Assembly: GCF_910587525.1 (NCBI RefSeq)
Contig: NZ_CAJULS010000003.1
Location: forward strand, 1-54,519
Direction: 5' to 3'
Source: an uncultured Oscillibacter sp.
Lineage (GTDB): Bacteria > Bacillota > Clostridia > Oscillospirales > Oscillospiraceae
Length of the DNA: 54,519 bases
The notes under the pieces are model-generated. The model was not told the DNA's origin and did not search any database. It saw only the letters and a program-made list of their open reading frames with translations. The stretch's first letter is position 1, and the number at the start of each line of letters is the position of its first letter. The translations under genes and the position numbers were made by a program. This document shows, piece after piece, positions 39,597-48,093 of the stretch.

Positions 39597-40513
39597 GTTA
39601 TCATGGTCCTTTCAAATATTTTCCGGGTAAGCTCCTGGTCCGTTTCCCTGCTTACTTTCAAAAAAATTTTCTGCTCCCCAACGGCGTATTCGATCACATT
39701 CTCTTCCAGGCTGCCGGCGATTCCCTGTACTCTGTATACGACGCCTTGATGCACCGCAATCGGAGCGGGCCAGGGCGGGCATTGCGCCCGCAAAAGGTTC
39801 CGGATTTCCCGCAGGGTCATCCCGGGGTGGATGATTCCGTCTAAAGGCGTTCTGGCCTTCCAGTAATGCCCCGCCGTCATGTCCACGGAATAGGGCAATA
39901 CTCCGTCCTTTCCCGCTTCATCCCACAATTGGCGGAACAGCCCGATTCCCTTTTGAGATATTTTGTCAAACACTTCTTTCGCTGTGTCTTCTTCCAGAAT
40001 CGGTACGGTTCCCTGTTTTAGAATCAGCCCGTGATCCACTTTTTCATCCATGAGATGCCACGTCACGCCGGCTTCTGTTTCTCCGTTTGCGATGGCCCAC
40101 TGGAGAACATTGCCGCCGCGGTATTCGGGAATCTTTCCCCCGTGCATATTCCAGATGCCATTGGGAAACAAATCCAGAGTTTCTTTTCTTAAAATCTGAG
40201 AGTAGCTCCAGGAGACTGCAAATCCTGATCCGCCCTTTTGTATCCACTGGTGAAAATTGTCCAATGCCGCCTTATCCCTGGGGTGAATTTCAAGCTCGAT
40301 ATGATGAAGGGCGCAAAAGGCCTGGATTTTCTCTATCTTTTGGGCGCCCAGCCGGTTTTCCGGAATGGCGACCCTGCAGATGTTCCCCGCCTCCGTCAAA
40401 AAGCGGTATAGGGCTTCAAAATCCGCGGTTGAGGTGAAGATGACAATATTTTCAGTTTTATTTCTGTATATTCTCTTGGGTGTTGCCGGGTTTTCCTTTT
40501 CACAAGCTTTCAT
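39593..40513 (-). CDS. Sugar N-formyltransferase-like protein
   Basis: A 306-residue protein of the formyl_trans_N fold. The catalytic triad N122, H124 and D160 is present in WNMHGGKIPEYRGGNVLQWA and KVDHG. N10-formyl-THF-dependent enzymes of this type formylate 3- or 4-amino groups of nucleotide sugars. In this locus the candidates are dTDP-Fuc4N or UDP-GlcNAc3NA, in competition with the GNAT or WbpD enzymes. It is not methionyl-tRNA formyltransferase: it is in a sugar operon and its C-terminus differs. Confidence 0.8.
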   Translation of the reverse strand: MKACEKENPATPKRIYRNKTENIVIFTSTADFEALYRFLTEAGNICRVAIPENRLGAQKIEKIQAFCALHHIELEIHPRDKAALDNFHQWIQKGGSGFAVSWSYSQILRKETLDLFPNGIWNMHGGKIPEYRGGNVLQWAIANGETEAGVTWHLMDEKVDHGLILKQGTVPILEEDTAKEVFDKISQKGIGLFRQLWDEAGKDGVLPYSVDMTAGHYWKARTPLDGIIHPGMTLREIRNLLRAQCPPWPAPIAVHQGVVYRVQGIAGSLEENVIEYAVGEQKIFLKVSRETDQELTRKIFERTMIT

Positions 40514-40547
40514 GAAAGCACCGCACCTTATTTCTCAAGCTGGGAGT

Positions 40548-41276
40548 TTATTTTTCATCTTTCGGAAAAATTGAATCAATATTTGTAATGTTTTCCGCCA
40601 TCTGCTGATAGCGCTCCTGGTTTGCTGAACAGACAAAATCTTTTACAGTTTGGGAAATATCCTGCTCTATATCGTGGTACCAAAAGGCGTGGGTCAGGAT
40701 ATGTAGGCGGTCATATGCCTCTGAGCGGACAATGTCCTCCACAGGCTCCCGCCAGCAGCGGCGGCTGTCGGAGAGATATTTGAACTCATGAAAAAACGTT
40801 TTTCCATAGGAGTTTACAATACCGGGGATTTGGTAATCTGCCTCTAATGCAGCCTTGGAGGGGCGGTGCATGGAAACACTGGAAACCGGAGTTTCCAGGA
40901 GTGCGGACAGAAGCCCGCACTCTTTTATAATATTTTGAATAATTTTGCCGGATGTCAGCGTCTGCCCGTATGCCTTTTCATCAAAATGCAGACCTATTTC
41001 ATGGCCCAGAGACTGTATGCGTTGAAGCGCCGCTGTTCCGGCCTTTGAGGCGGGATTATAAAAATCTGTACGAAGCAGCACAAAATAGGTGGCGCTCACC
41101 CCCGCGTCCTGCTCCAGTTCCGCCAGGCGGACCGCCCGCGCCAGGCTGAAATCAATGTCGTGGCGAAGAATGGCGCAGCGGGGAGCGTCCTTATAGTTAT
41201 GATAATTCCGAAACGCGTAGCCGCTCTCTTTCAGCAGCGCCAAAAGAGCCTTATAGGACTGATAACAAAACTCCAT
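40548..41276 (-). CDS. NodB-like polysaccharide deacetylase-fold protein
   Basis: A 242-residue soluble protein. AILRHDIDFSLARAVRLAEL gives the metal-site HD pair, LGHEIGLHFD the second histidine region, and SMHRPS a further one. The pattern recalls carbohydrate esterase 4 or the related glycan-locus proteins without secretion signal. It would act inside the cell, perhaps de-N-acetylating a precursor. The metal ligands are plausible but not certain. Confidence 0.65.
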   Translation of the reverse strand: MEFCYQSYKALLALLKESGYAFRNYHNYKDAPRCAILRHDIDFSLARAVRLAELEQDAGVSATYFVLLRTDFYNPASKAGTAALQRIQSLGHEIGLHFDEKAYGQTLTSGKIIQNIIKECGLLSALLETPVSSVSMHRPSKAALEADYQIPGIVNSYGKTFFHEFKYLSDSRRCWREPVEDIVRSEAYDRLHILTHAFWYHDIEQDISQTVKDFVCSANQERYQQMAENITNIDSIFPKDEK

Positions 41277-41299
41277 ATCTGCACCTCCGTCCGCTTTAA

Positions 41300-42991
41300 T
41301 CAGCGCGCGATTGTCTCGAAGACCTCCGCTAGCTGCCCGGTCAGGTTTTTGCGTTCAAATTGTTCGATCAGCGGGGAATGGAGCAGTTCCCGTTTCCCGC
41401 CCCGCTGCCATATTTGATACTCCCGTAAGATAAATTGTTTTATCTCCAAAAGCTGTGTGCTTAAGAAAGCCGCTCCATGTCCGTTTTCCCGAAGCGCCTG
41501 AGCAATGACGCTGTCCCTAGCAACCACAGCCAAGATGGGGCGGCCGCTGCGAAGATAGTCAAAGAATTTTCCTGTATAGGCAAATTTGATGCTGTCCGCA
41601 TCCCCGCCTGGCAGAAGCAGAATATTGGAATCGTAATTTTCAGCCAACGCTTCTTGATGAGAAAGATACCCAGTCTCAACCAATGCGTCGCCCCAGTCAT
41701 AGTTCCGCAGCACTGCCCGGCTTTCGCCGGTCATTTTCCCGATCATGCGCAGCTGGATATTCGCGAGGTCGATTTTTTGCTCGTCTATCAATTGGTGGAG
41801 GGCTTCCAGAAAAGCCGCAAAGGCGGTCACTTGCGGCTTTACATGTATCAGTCCGCTATGTGTGATTGTAAATTTTGGGGGGTGTCTCTCCGGTTCGAGA
41901 AGACCGGAAAAATCATTTTCATCATAACCATTTGTAATGGTTATACTTTTCTCAACCGAAATACTAAAGCGCTTAACATAAGATAGCGCAAAATGCCTTT
42001 CCACCGAAATATTGCAGTCTGCCGCTTTTAGTAAAATTTCTTCCAGCCGCACAAGCAGCCGATCATTTGAACTGATGAAACCCAGCTCCTTCTGACTGAC
42101 ATCCGTCCATGGATCCCGATAATCCGCCACCCATGGGATACCGTATTTCTGCTTCAGGTAAAACCCAATCAGATGGGCGCTATAGGGACTTGATGTGGTA
42201 TAAATAACTTGGAACTTCGATAAGTTAATATGTTTCTCAATATACCGAATCGCCTCATACGCCCACAATAGCGCGGGACAGGGAAATGTGAGCAGTTTCG
42301 CTCTGCCCACCTTAGTTTGCGATAAAGACCCGGCCATTGCACTGGCCTCCGGGTCAGACTGAAGCACTGCTTTCAAAAAGTCAATCAGCGCTGTTCCTGT
42401 CTCTGTAGGAAAGGAAGTCATACGCATGGTATACACCGGGTCTGGAATTCGTATAACGTTCATTCCCGCCGGAATTTCCTCCAAAAGGCTCTCGTCCATA
42501 TAGTTCATTTCCAGAGGCGCGCGGTCCGTTGAAATAACGGCAGGCCACCAATTGAACTGCGGAAGATACTTTGCGAATTTAATTGAGCGGAACACACCGG
42601 ACCCGCTTAGAGGCGGGAAATAATACGCCGCCATCAGCACCTGCCTGCAATCGTCCGGCGGCTCATGGAACGCAGCCTGTTCTGGTTTCGGAGCGAATTC
42701 GCTATGCCCTTCCCCCTCCAGGATTTTCAGAAAAGACCGGTAGTTGTGAATCCCTGCCTCTTCAAGCTGTGCGGCAATCGCGAACAGCACTTCTGCGCCT
42801 GTAGAAATTACAATATCATAATCTCCGTGTATCTCCCTCAGCCGCTCAAACGAGATGACAGGGACATCCAGTACCCGCTGTCCCTCTATCAGCTTGTTGT
42901 TGTCGGAAAAGCAGAATATATTCTCGCGGCCAAAGTAGTTCAGCGCCGCTCTCCCGTATTTGCCTGCGCCAAACAGGATAATCTGTCTCAT
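41300..42991 (-). CDS. Rossmann-like domain fused to a GT-B glycosyltransferase
   Basis: A 563-residue protein: N-terminal Rossmann-like domain (MRQIILFGAGKYGRAALNYF, about 1-90), a short linker, then a glycosyltransferase from about 115 with AAYYFPPLSGSGVFRSIKFA and a C-terminal lobe containing TITHSGLIHVKPQV and PGGDADSIKFAYTGKFFDYL. This is the WbuB-like FPPLxGSG start of GT4 enzymes. Soluble. 6 bp downstream of the next transferase gene. Confidence 0.82.
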   Translation of the reverse strand: MRQIILFGAGKYGRAALNYFGRENIFCFSDNNKLIEGQRVLDVPVISFERLREIHGDYDIVISTGAEVLFAIAAQLEEAGIHNYRSFLKILEGEGHSEFAPKPEQAAFHEPPDDCRQVLMAAYYFPPLSGSGVFRSIKFAKYLPQFNWWPAVISTDRAPLEMNYMDESLLEEIPAGMNVIRIPDPVYTMRMTSFPTETGTALIDFLKAVLQSDPEASAMAGSLSQTKVGRAKLLTFPCPALLWAYEAIRYIEKHINLSKFQVIYTTSSPYSAHLIGFYLKQKYGIPWVADYRDPWTDVSQKELGFISSNDRLLVRLEEILLKAADCNISVERHFALSYVKRFSISVEKSITITNGYDENDFSGLLEPERHPPKFTITHSGLIHVKPQVTAFAAFLEALHQLIDEQKIDLANIQLRMIGKMTGESRAVLRNYDWGDALVETGYLSHQEALAENYDSNILLLPGGDADSIKFAYTGKFFDYLRSGRPILAVVARDSVIAQALRENGHGAAFLSTQLLEIKQFILREYQIWQRGGKRELLHSPLIEQFERKNLTGQLAEVFETIAR

Positions 42992-42997
42992 AGCCCC

Positions 42998-44116
42998 TTA
43001 TCTCCCGCTTTCCCTATACAGGTCTTCCAGTACCCTTGCCTGCTGCCGGATGTCATAGCCTGCCATCCGTACTGTTTCACACCCAGACTCCCGGTCACAC
43101 GGCTGGGCCGCCAGCTGTTCCAGTGCGCAGGTCCACACGGCGGCATCCAGCGGCCTATGCCAAATGTTTTCCGCGAACGCCACATCCTTTGGCACCTGGT
43201 CGGACACTATACACGGCAAACCGGAGGCCGCCGCCTCTACCGCTGCAATCCCGAGACCCTCAAATCTGGACGGCAGAAGGAAGAGATCCATCGCCTGCAA
43301 ATAGTCTTCCACATTGTTTTTCCACCCAAGCAGCAGCACATCTTTTTCCAGATGGCTGCCGCTGACCTGCTTCGCCAAATCCTCCCGCAGTTCTCCGTCG
43401 CCGGTAATCAGCAGCTTGGATTTTGGGTGGTTTTGATGGAACTTTGAAAATACATCAATTAAAAACGAATGGTTTTTCTGATATGACAGCCGGCCGGACG
43501 TGCCCAGCACCAGCGCGTCGCCAAGGCCCAGCTCATGCCGAATCTGCTCCCTTTTTCCGGCGTTGAACTGATATTTCTCCACCGCAATGGCGTTCTTGAT
43601 AATTCGAATCCGCTCTTTGGGAATCTGAGGCCCAAACAGCCAGTCTGCCGCAAGCTGGGAGCAGGCCCAGAAATCTGTGGCCAGATCCGGAGAGAACGCC
43701 CGCTTGACCTCCTCATGACGGCGGCGGAGCTGTTCCCGCTTTTTTTCATCCGGCTCGTCGATAAAGGTGGAGTGAGAATGGACAATCACTTTTTTGATTC
43801 CGGCTTCCCGCGCAAGCTCCTCCAGCAGAAAACCGGTCCAAAAACAATTGTTCAGATGCAGAACGTCATATCCGCTTTTGAATATCTCCCGAATTCTCTG
43901 TGTAAAGAGGTCCTTGTCCTGACCGGCGGTTGTCCGCAGGAGATGTACCTTGTATTCAAAATCCCGGTACTGCTCCGCGCCCTCCAGAGCCTGGTTCTGC
44001 GTCAAAAAATCAAACCGGAATTTCTCCTGGTCCATATAGCGGTAATAGTTAAATACAAACGTCTCAATTCCGCCGAACCCCGGCGATACCAGCTGCAGAA
44101 CTCTAATCGGTTTCAT
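42998..44116 (-). CDS. GT4 family glycosyltransferase
   Basis: A 372-residue group 1 glycosyltransferase without the N-terminal extension of its neighbours. VLQLVSPGFGGIETFVFNYY is the N-lobe glycine loop; VLGTSGRLSYQKNHSFLI, LLITGDGELREDL and LPSRFEGLGIAAVEAAASGL (the E-x7-E donor motif) are clear. It resembles EpsF/capsular transferases. A cytoplasmic enzyme adding one sugar of the glycan. Confidence 0.9.
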   Translation of the reverse strand: MKPIRVLQLVSPGFGGIETFVFNYYRYMDQEKFRFDFLTQNQALEGAEQYRDFEYKVHLLRTTAGQDKDLFTQRIREIFKSGYDVLHLNNCFWTGFLLEELAREAGIKKVIVHSHSTFIDEPDEKKREQLRRRHEEVKRAFSPDLATDFWACSQLAADWLFGPQIPKERIRIIKNAIAVEKYQFNAGKREQIRHELGLGDALVLGTSGRLSYQKNHSFLIDVFSKFHQNHPKSKLLITGDGELREDLAKQVSGSHLEKDVLLLGWKNNVEDYLQAMDLFLLPSRFEGLGIAAVEAAASGLPCIVSDQVPKDVAFAENIWHRPLDAAVWTCALEQLAAQPCDRESGCETVRMAGYDIRQQARVLEDLYRESGR

Positions 44117-44147
44117 GTTTCAGCTCCAATCCTGTTTTTTGACCGCA

Positions 44148-46184
44148 CTACACCAAATCAGAAACATTTGATACCCTGTGGAAAAACGGGTCATCCACCG
44201 TTAACGACAGAAAATCTCTGTCTTGAATTTCGATTTTATGAACCAGAGACAGGATCAAACTTCCCAAAGACCTTTCGTCCAGGCTCTCCCATTCCGGATC
44301 GAGTTTTCGAAACATTTCAAAATAATCGGCAGCTCCGTCCTGAACGCGCTGAATACACCGCAGATCCTCATCGGACCGGGTTTCCCGCACAAAGCAGGCG
44401 TCCCCATTTTCATCAAATCCAAATACCGAGGGCTGCGGAGCGGTAATCACCGCTTCCAACACATAAAAATTCCGGTAAACGCCGCTGTCCCCACTATAGA
44501 AAGGAGAGATCTCCAACCCTTTTGCCTCCATATAGCCAGGGTCCAGCTGTGAGAAATACAGCCCCTTTAAATGCCGGTCCAGCAGTCTCTGCACATACAT
44601 CTGAACGGTTCCGCGGGCCGAGAAATCGCAAAAGGCGATCTCGCCCTCCGCTGTTTCCAGATTTTGGAGATAGGTGAGGTAGTTCTTTCGGTTTACCTCT
44701 GCCGCTTTTAATATCTCCTCCCTATAATCCAGCAGTCTGCCGCGTTCCGCATCGGCCTCCACCGAAATTCCAAACCGCTCCCGCAGCTGCTCCTGGAGGC
44801 TGCCGCTGAAGCGCATGGACTCTACATAGTGAATATCCCCGTCATCCTCTATGCCGGCACGGATTGCGGCAAAGCGGGAGGTCAAAAAATAGACCGAATT
44901 CGCTGACGTGTCCAACTGGTCGTAGAGTTTTTTGATAAGATACCCGTCTCTGGCGCAGAACCATATGTTTTTTAGCCCGCGCTGCCGCATCTGCCGGTAG
45001 AGCCAAATCACAAAGCCGGTGATGACTGGGCCCAAAAATAAATAGCCAATATCGTAGGCGTCAGCCACGTGGATTTTCCGCTCCGGTTCCTCAAACTGAA
45101 AGGGGCTGTTGAACAAATTCGCCGCCAGCATCCCGGTCTGAATCCTGCTGGATAAGCTGTGAATCTTCTCCCACAGCCCCAAATAGCCTGCCTTTTCAAA
45201 GAGCTCCAGTCCGCTGAATAGCTGGCAGGCAGTATAGCCGCTTCGCTCCGCGCTCTTTATGTCCGCGTCTATGGAATCGCCGATATGTACACAGTGTTTT
45301 TCGGGAATCCGCTGCCGCAGCACCGTGAACAGACCCTGGGTTTTGCCGGTCCGGTAGTCGCAGGAGGCCAAAATATCTGTATAGAAGGTAATGCCGCAGT
45401 GATTCAGCAAAGCGGCCAGCTGGTCTTTTGTATAAAAGGTATCGGAGACGATATACACGGGCTTGCCCTGCTGGTGCGCCTCCCGCAAAAGCGTACAGAG
45501 TTCCTTTCGCGGAACAACCAGATCCCGGTCAGTCTCCCACTCCAGCCGCGCCAATTCCTCCGGCCGGATACCGGGGATGGAATATCGCTCTAAAATATAC
45601 GAATAGATTTCAAGCAGCGTTGGAACGGTAGTCTTTCCCAGTTCCTTCTCTCCTTCAAGCCGCTTTTGGGGGAAGCAATCGATAACGATTCCCTTTTGCT
45701 TCAGCCGCAGACCGACGATTTCAAATACATCCGCGGGAAACAGTGTCCGGCGCATCAGCAGCGTGTCAAAGAGGTCTGCGCTGACCGCGTCATGTGTGTC
45801 GATCAATTGCCGGACCATCTCTTTAGAGGCGCCGGAAATGCCTGAAAACGAATATGCCGCTTTTTTCGGCGTGCGCAAGTCCTCCCCATGAATGTCGACC
45901 AGTGTGATCCCGTGCTCCGCGCAGACAGTTTCGATCCGCTTGGCAATTACTTTGCAGGATTCCGGCCGCGCCGCCACGATGATCAGGCGGACCTGCTCCC
46001 GAACCGCCTCCTCCATGGAAAGAATCGATTTGCCGTAAAGATTACCGCTGGTCTGATAGCCGTCCAACAGCCCCAATACGTGACAGCCGTCCAATTGCTC
46101 CAAAAGCGTTTGGGTCAGCGGACTCAGGCCATAAATGGCGATCTTATCATTTTGGTATGTTTGAAGAACTGCCTTCAGCTCCAA
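44148..46184 (-). CDS. Rossmann-like / HAD-like / unknown three-domain protein
   Basis: A 678-residue protein. Residues 1-100: Rossmann-like domain (DKIAIYGLSPLTQTLLEQL). About 130-335: HAD fold with SADLFDTLLMRR, VYIVSDTFYT and VHIGDSIDADIKSAE. The first motif is D137-L-F-D-T, lacking the second Asp at +2, so classical phosphatase chemistry may be altered. From about 340: a domain unknown to me with NIWFCARDGYLIKKLYDQL and FCDFSARGTVQMYVQ. Proteins of this build occur in glycan loci; the function is unassigned. Confidence 0.7.
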   Translation of the reverse strand: MELKAVLQTYQNDKIAIYGLSPLTQTLLEQLDGCHVLGLLDGYQTSGNLYGKSILSMEEAVREQVRLIIVAARPESCKVIAKRIETVCAEHGITLVDIHGEDLRTPKKAAYSFSGISGASKEMVRQLIDTHDAVSADLFDTLLMRRTLFPADVFEIVGLRLKQKGIVIDCFPQKRLEGEKELGKTTVPTLLEIYSYILERYSIPGIRPEELARLEWETDRDLVVPRKELCTLLREAHQQGKPVYIVSDTFYTKDQLAALLNHCGITFYTDILASCDYRTGKTQGLFTVLRQRIPEKHCVHIGDSIDADIKSAERSGYTACQLFSGLELFEKAGYLGLWEKIHSLSSRIQTGMLAANLFNSPFQFEEPERKIHVADAYDIGYLFLGPVITGFVIWLYRQMRQRGLKNIWFCARDGYLIKKLYDQLDTSANSVYFLTSRFAAIRAGIEDDGDIHYVESMRFSGSLQEQLRERFGISVEADAERGRLLDYREEILKAAEVNRKNYLTYLQNLETAEGEIAFCDFSARGTVQMYVQRLLDRHLKGLYFSQLDPGYMEAKGLEISPFYSGDSGVYRNFYVLEAVITAPQPSVFGFDENGDACFVRETRSDEDLRCIQRVQDGAADYFEMFRKLDPEWESLDERSLGSLILSLVHKIEIQDRDFLSLTVDDPFFHRVSNVSDLV

Positions 46185-46232
46185 AATAGACCCTCCTCAG
46201 CATCAAGAGCGCCAGCGGACACAAGGACTCTC

Positions 46233-47297
46233 CTATCTGTCTCCACAGGTGTAATATGTCAGCGTCCGCTGAATCCCCTCGTTCAGATCTGTCCTGCTTT
46301 TCCAGCCAAGCTCTCGCAGCTTACCGCTGTCTCCTGTTACAACGGAAATGGCGTCTTTGACCTCCGGCGTGTTCCGCGTGGACCAGTCAAATACAACCCC
46401 GGCTCCGTTTCCCCATCGTTTCGCATACAGTTCAGCCAGCTCCTTCACCGAACACTCACCCGCCTCGTCGCAGATGTTGTAGCGCTCCCCTGCTTTCCCA
46501 TAGAGCAATACATCCAACAGAGCGTGTGTTGCGTCCGATATATACATAAAAGAGCGCAGCGCCGACCCGTCGCTTTTCAGCACAATTTGATTCTGGGTCT
46601 GCAATTGCCGGACGAAATCGCCGTGAAGCCTCCCGTCCGTTAACGACACGCCGGGGCCGTAGATTTGGACGGGCCGCACCGTTACGCAGGGCATCCCGTA
46701 CAATGTGTAATAGAAGCTGCACAGGGTCTCCGCCGCGCGTTTTCCGAGAGAGTACGCATTTCGTACGTAGGTCCAGTCCAGAACGCCTGTATCCGTTTCT
46801 TTCCTGCGTCCTTGCACCGGACAATCACCGTAGACATCTACGCTGCTTATCAGCATAAACCGGCGGCTGTGCTTTTCCCGGGCAAGCTCCAAAAGGTTTT
46901 TGCAGCCGAAGAGATTGGCCTCAAATGTTTCCAGGGACTTCTCCCAGCGGGACTCGCTGCCGACGGGACTGGCGGCATGAATACAGATATCAATCTCGCC
47001 TCCCCAGGAAACAGGGTCCCGTACGTCCTGGAGCAGCAGACTAAAATGGGGGTCTTCCAAGTACGCTGCAAACTGCGTTTTTGCTTTTTTTTGATCTCTG
47101 CACAGGGCCAAAATCTTGATGTCGCTGTGGGTCCTTTGATCGTACTCCAAAACAAGGTAAATAAAGTAAGACATCAGAAAACTGTTGGCGCCGGAAATCA
47201 GCATCGTCTGGTGGTCCAGCCTTTCCAAATCGTGCCTTTCCGCCAGCAGCTTTTCAATATCTTCCTGAATGATGTTCTTCACCTGTTTTACTCCCAT
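46233..47297 (-). CDS. NAD-dependent epimerase/dehydratase family protein
   Basis: A 354-residue extended SDR enzyme: LISGANSFLMSYFIYL is a slightly unusual dinucleotide loop (GANSFL in place of GGxGxxG), SSVDVYGD and the catalytic Y-x-x-x-K in NAYSLGKRAAE follow, and RPVQIYGPG is conserved. It overlaps the cytidylyltransferase gene by 10 bp, so the two are likely consecutive steps on a CDP-linked compound (inference). Epimerase, dehydratase or reductase cannot be told apart. Confidence 0.8.
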   Translation of the reverse strand: MGVKQVKNIIQEDIEKLLAERHDLERLDHQTMLISGANSFLMSYFIYLVLEYDQRTHSDIKILALCRDQKKAKTQFAAYLEDPHFSLLLQDVRDPVSWGGEIDICIHAASPVGSESRWEKSLETFEANLFGCKNLLELAREKHSRRFMLISSVDVYGDCPVQGRRKETDTGVLDWTYVRNAYSLGKRAAETLCSFYYTLYGMPCVTVRPVQIYGPGVSLTDGRLHGDFVRQLQTQNQIVLKSDGSALRSFMYISDATHALLDVLLYGKAGERYNICDEAGECSVKELAELYAKRWGNGAGVVFDWSTRNTPEVKDAISVVTGDSGKLRELGWKSRTDLNEGIQRTLTYYTCGDR

Positions 47298-48004
47298 CTG
47301 TTTTCTTTTTCACAGAAGAGCGGGTATAATGCCTTGGCAATGGCCAAGTCCTCCGGATAGGTCACTTTGATGCAGAACCGGTCCCCTTCCACCATGGCAA
47401 CTGGAATCCCCAGACGCAAAACCAACTCGCTGTCCTCATATACCTCTCTCGTCTGAGGTGCGCTTCTATACGTCTCATGCGCCGTTTTCAGGACTCCATA
47501 ACGATAGGTCTGCGGACCCTGCTGCACAAAGAGCTTTTCCTTTTGCAGCGTCTGATCCGCCATCACTCCGTCATCACTGGCAGTTACCGCATCCGTCGCC
47601 TTTACTACAGTGATGATGCCGTCATGCTCTTTGATCAGCTCATAGTGTTTGTTGACAGTCTCCTGAGCCAAAAGCGGACACACCGAGGTCATGATGATCA
47701 CGGTATCTGTTTCTTTGGCCGGTATGGTGCACATCCCGCTGTACACAGAATCAAAGCGTGTCACGCCTGCCTTTGCCACATATTTTAGCTTCGAGATATG
47801 ATACCGCTGGCCCCATACCCAGACCTGGGGGATGTATTCTTCCAAGGTCACCACACAGACCTCATCAATATTTGCGTTTCGCTGTGCGGTCTTCATGGAA
47901 TATGCCAGCATAGGCATCCCGGTCATCTCCACGAATTGCTTCGGCAAATTCCCGGAATTAAACCGAATGCCATAACCGCCGGCTAAAATAATTGCGTAAT
48001 TCAT
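47288..48004 (-). CDS. IspD/TarI-like cytidylyltransferase
   Basis: A 238-residue nucleotidyltransferase: IILAGGYGIRFNSGNLPKQF is the CTP-binding start, followed by DSVYSGM and a late RFCIKVTYPEDLAIAKAL, as in IspD and TarI. Within a glycan locus, and next to an SDR, it more likely activates a polyol or sugar phosphate as its CDP derivative than serves isoprenoid synthesis. The start at 48004 follows GGAGG. No typical TarJ-type dehydrogenase is present. Confidence 0.8.
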   Translation of the reverse strand: MNYAIILAGGYGIRFNSGNLPKQFVEMTGMPMLAYSMKTAQRNANIDEVCVVTLEEYIPQVWVWGQRYHISKLKYVAKAGVTRFDSVYSGMCTIPAKETDTVIIMTSVCPLLAQETVNKHYELIKEHDGIITVVKATDAVTASDDGVMADQTLQKEKLFVQQGPQTYRYGVLKTAHETYRSAPQTREVYEDSELVLRLGIPVAMVEGDRFCIKVTYPEDLAIAKALYPLFCEKENRWE

Positions 48005-48093
48005 TCTGCCTTTCCTCCCCCGCAGCTGTCTGGTTATCTTGTTGTTCAAACCCCCGTTTAGGAATTTGATCTGTGCTTCCAATTTGTGCTTCT

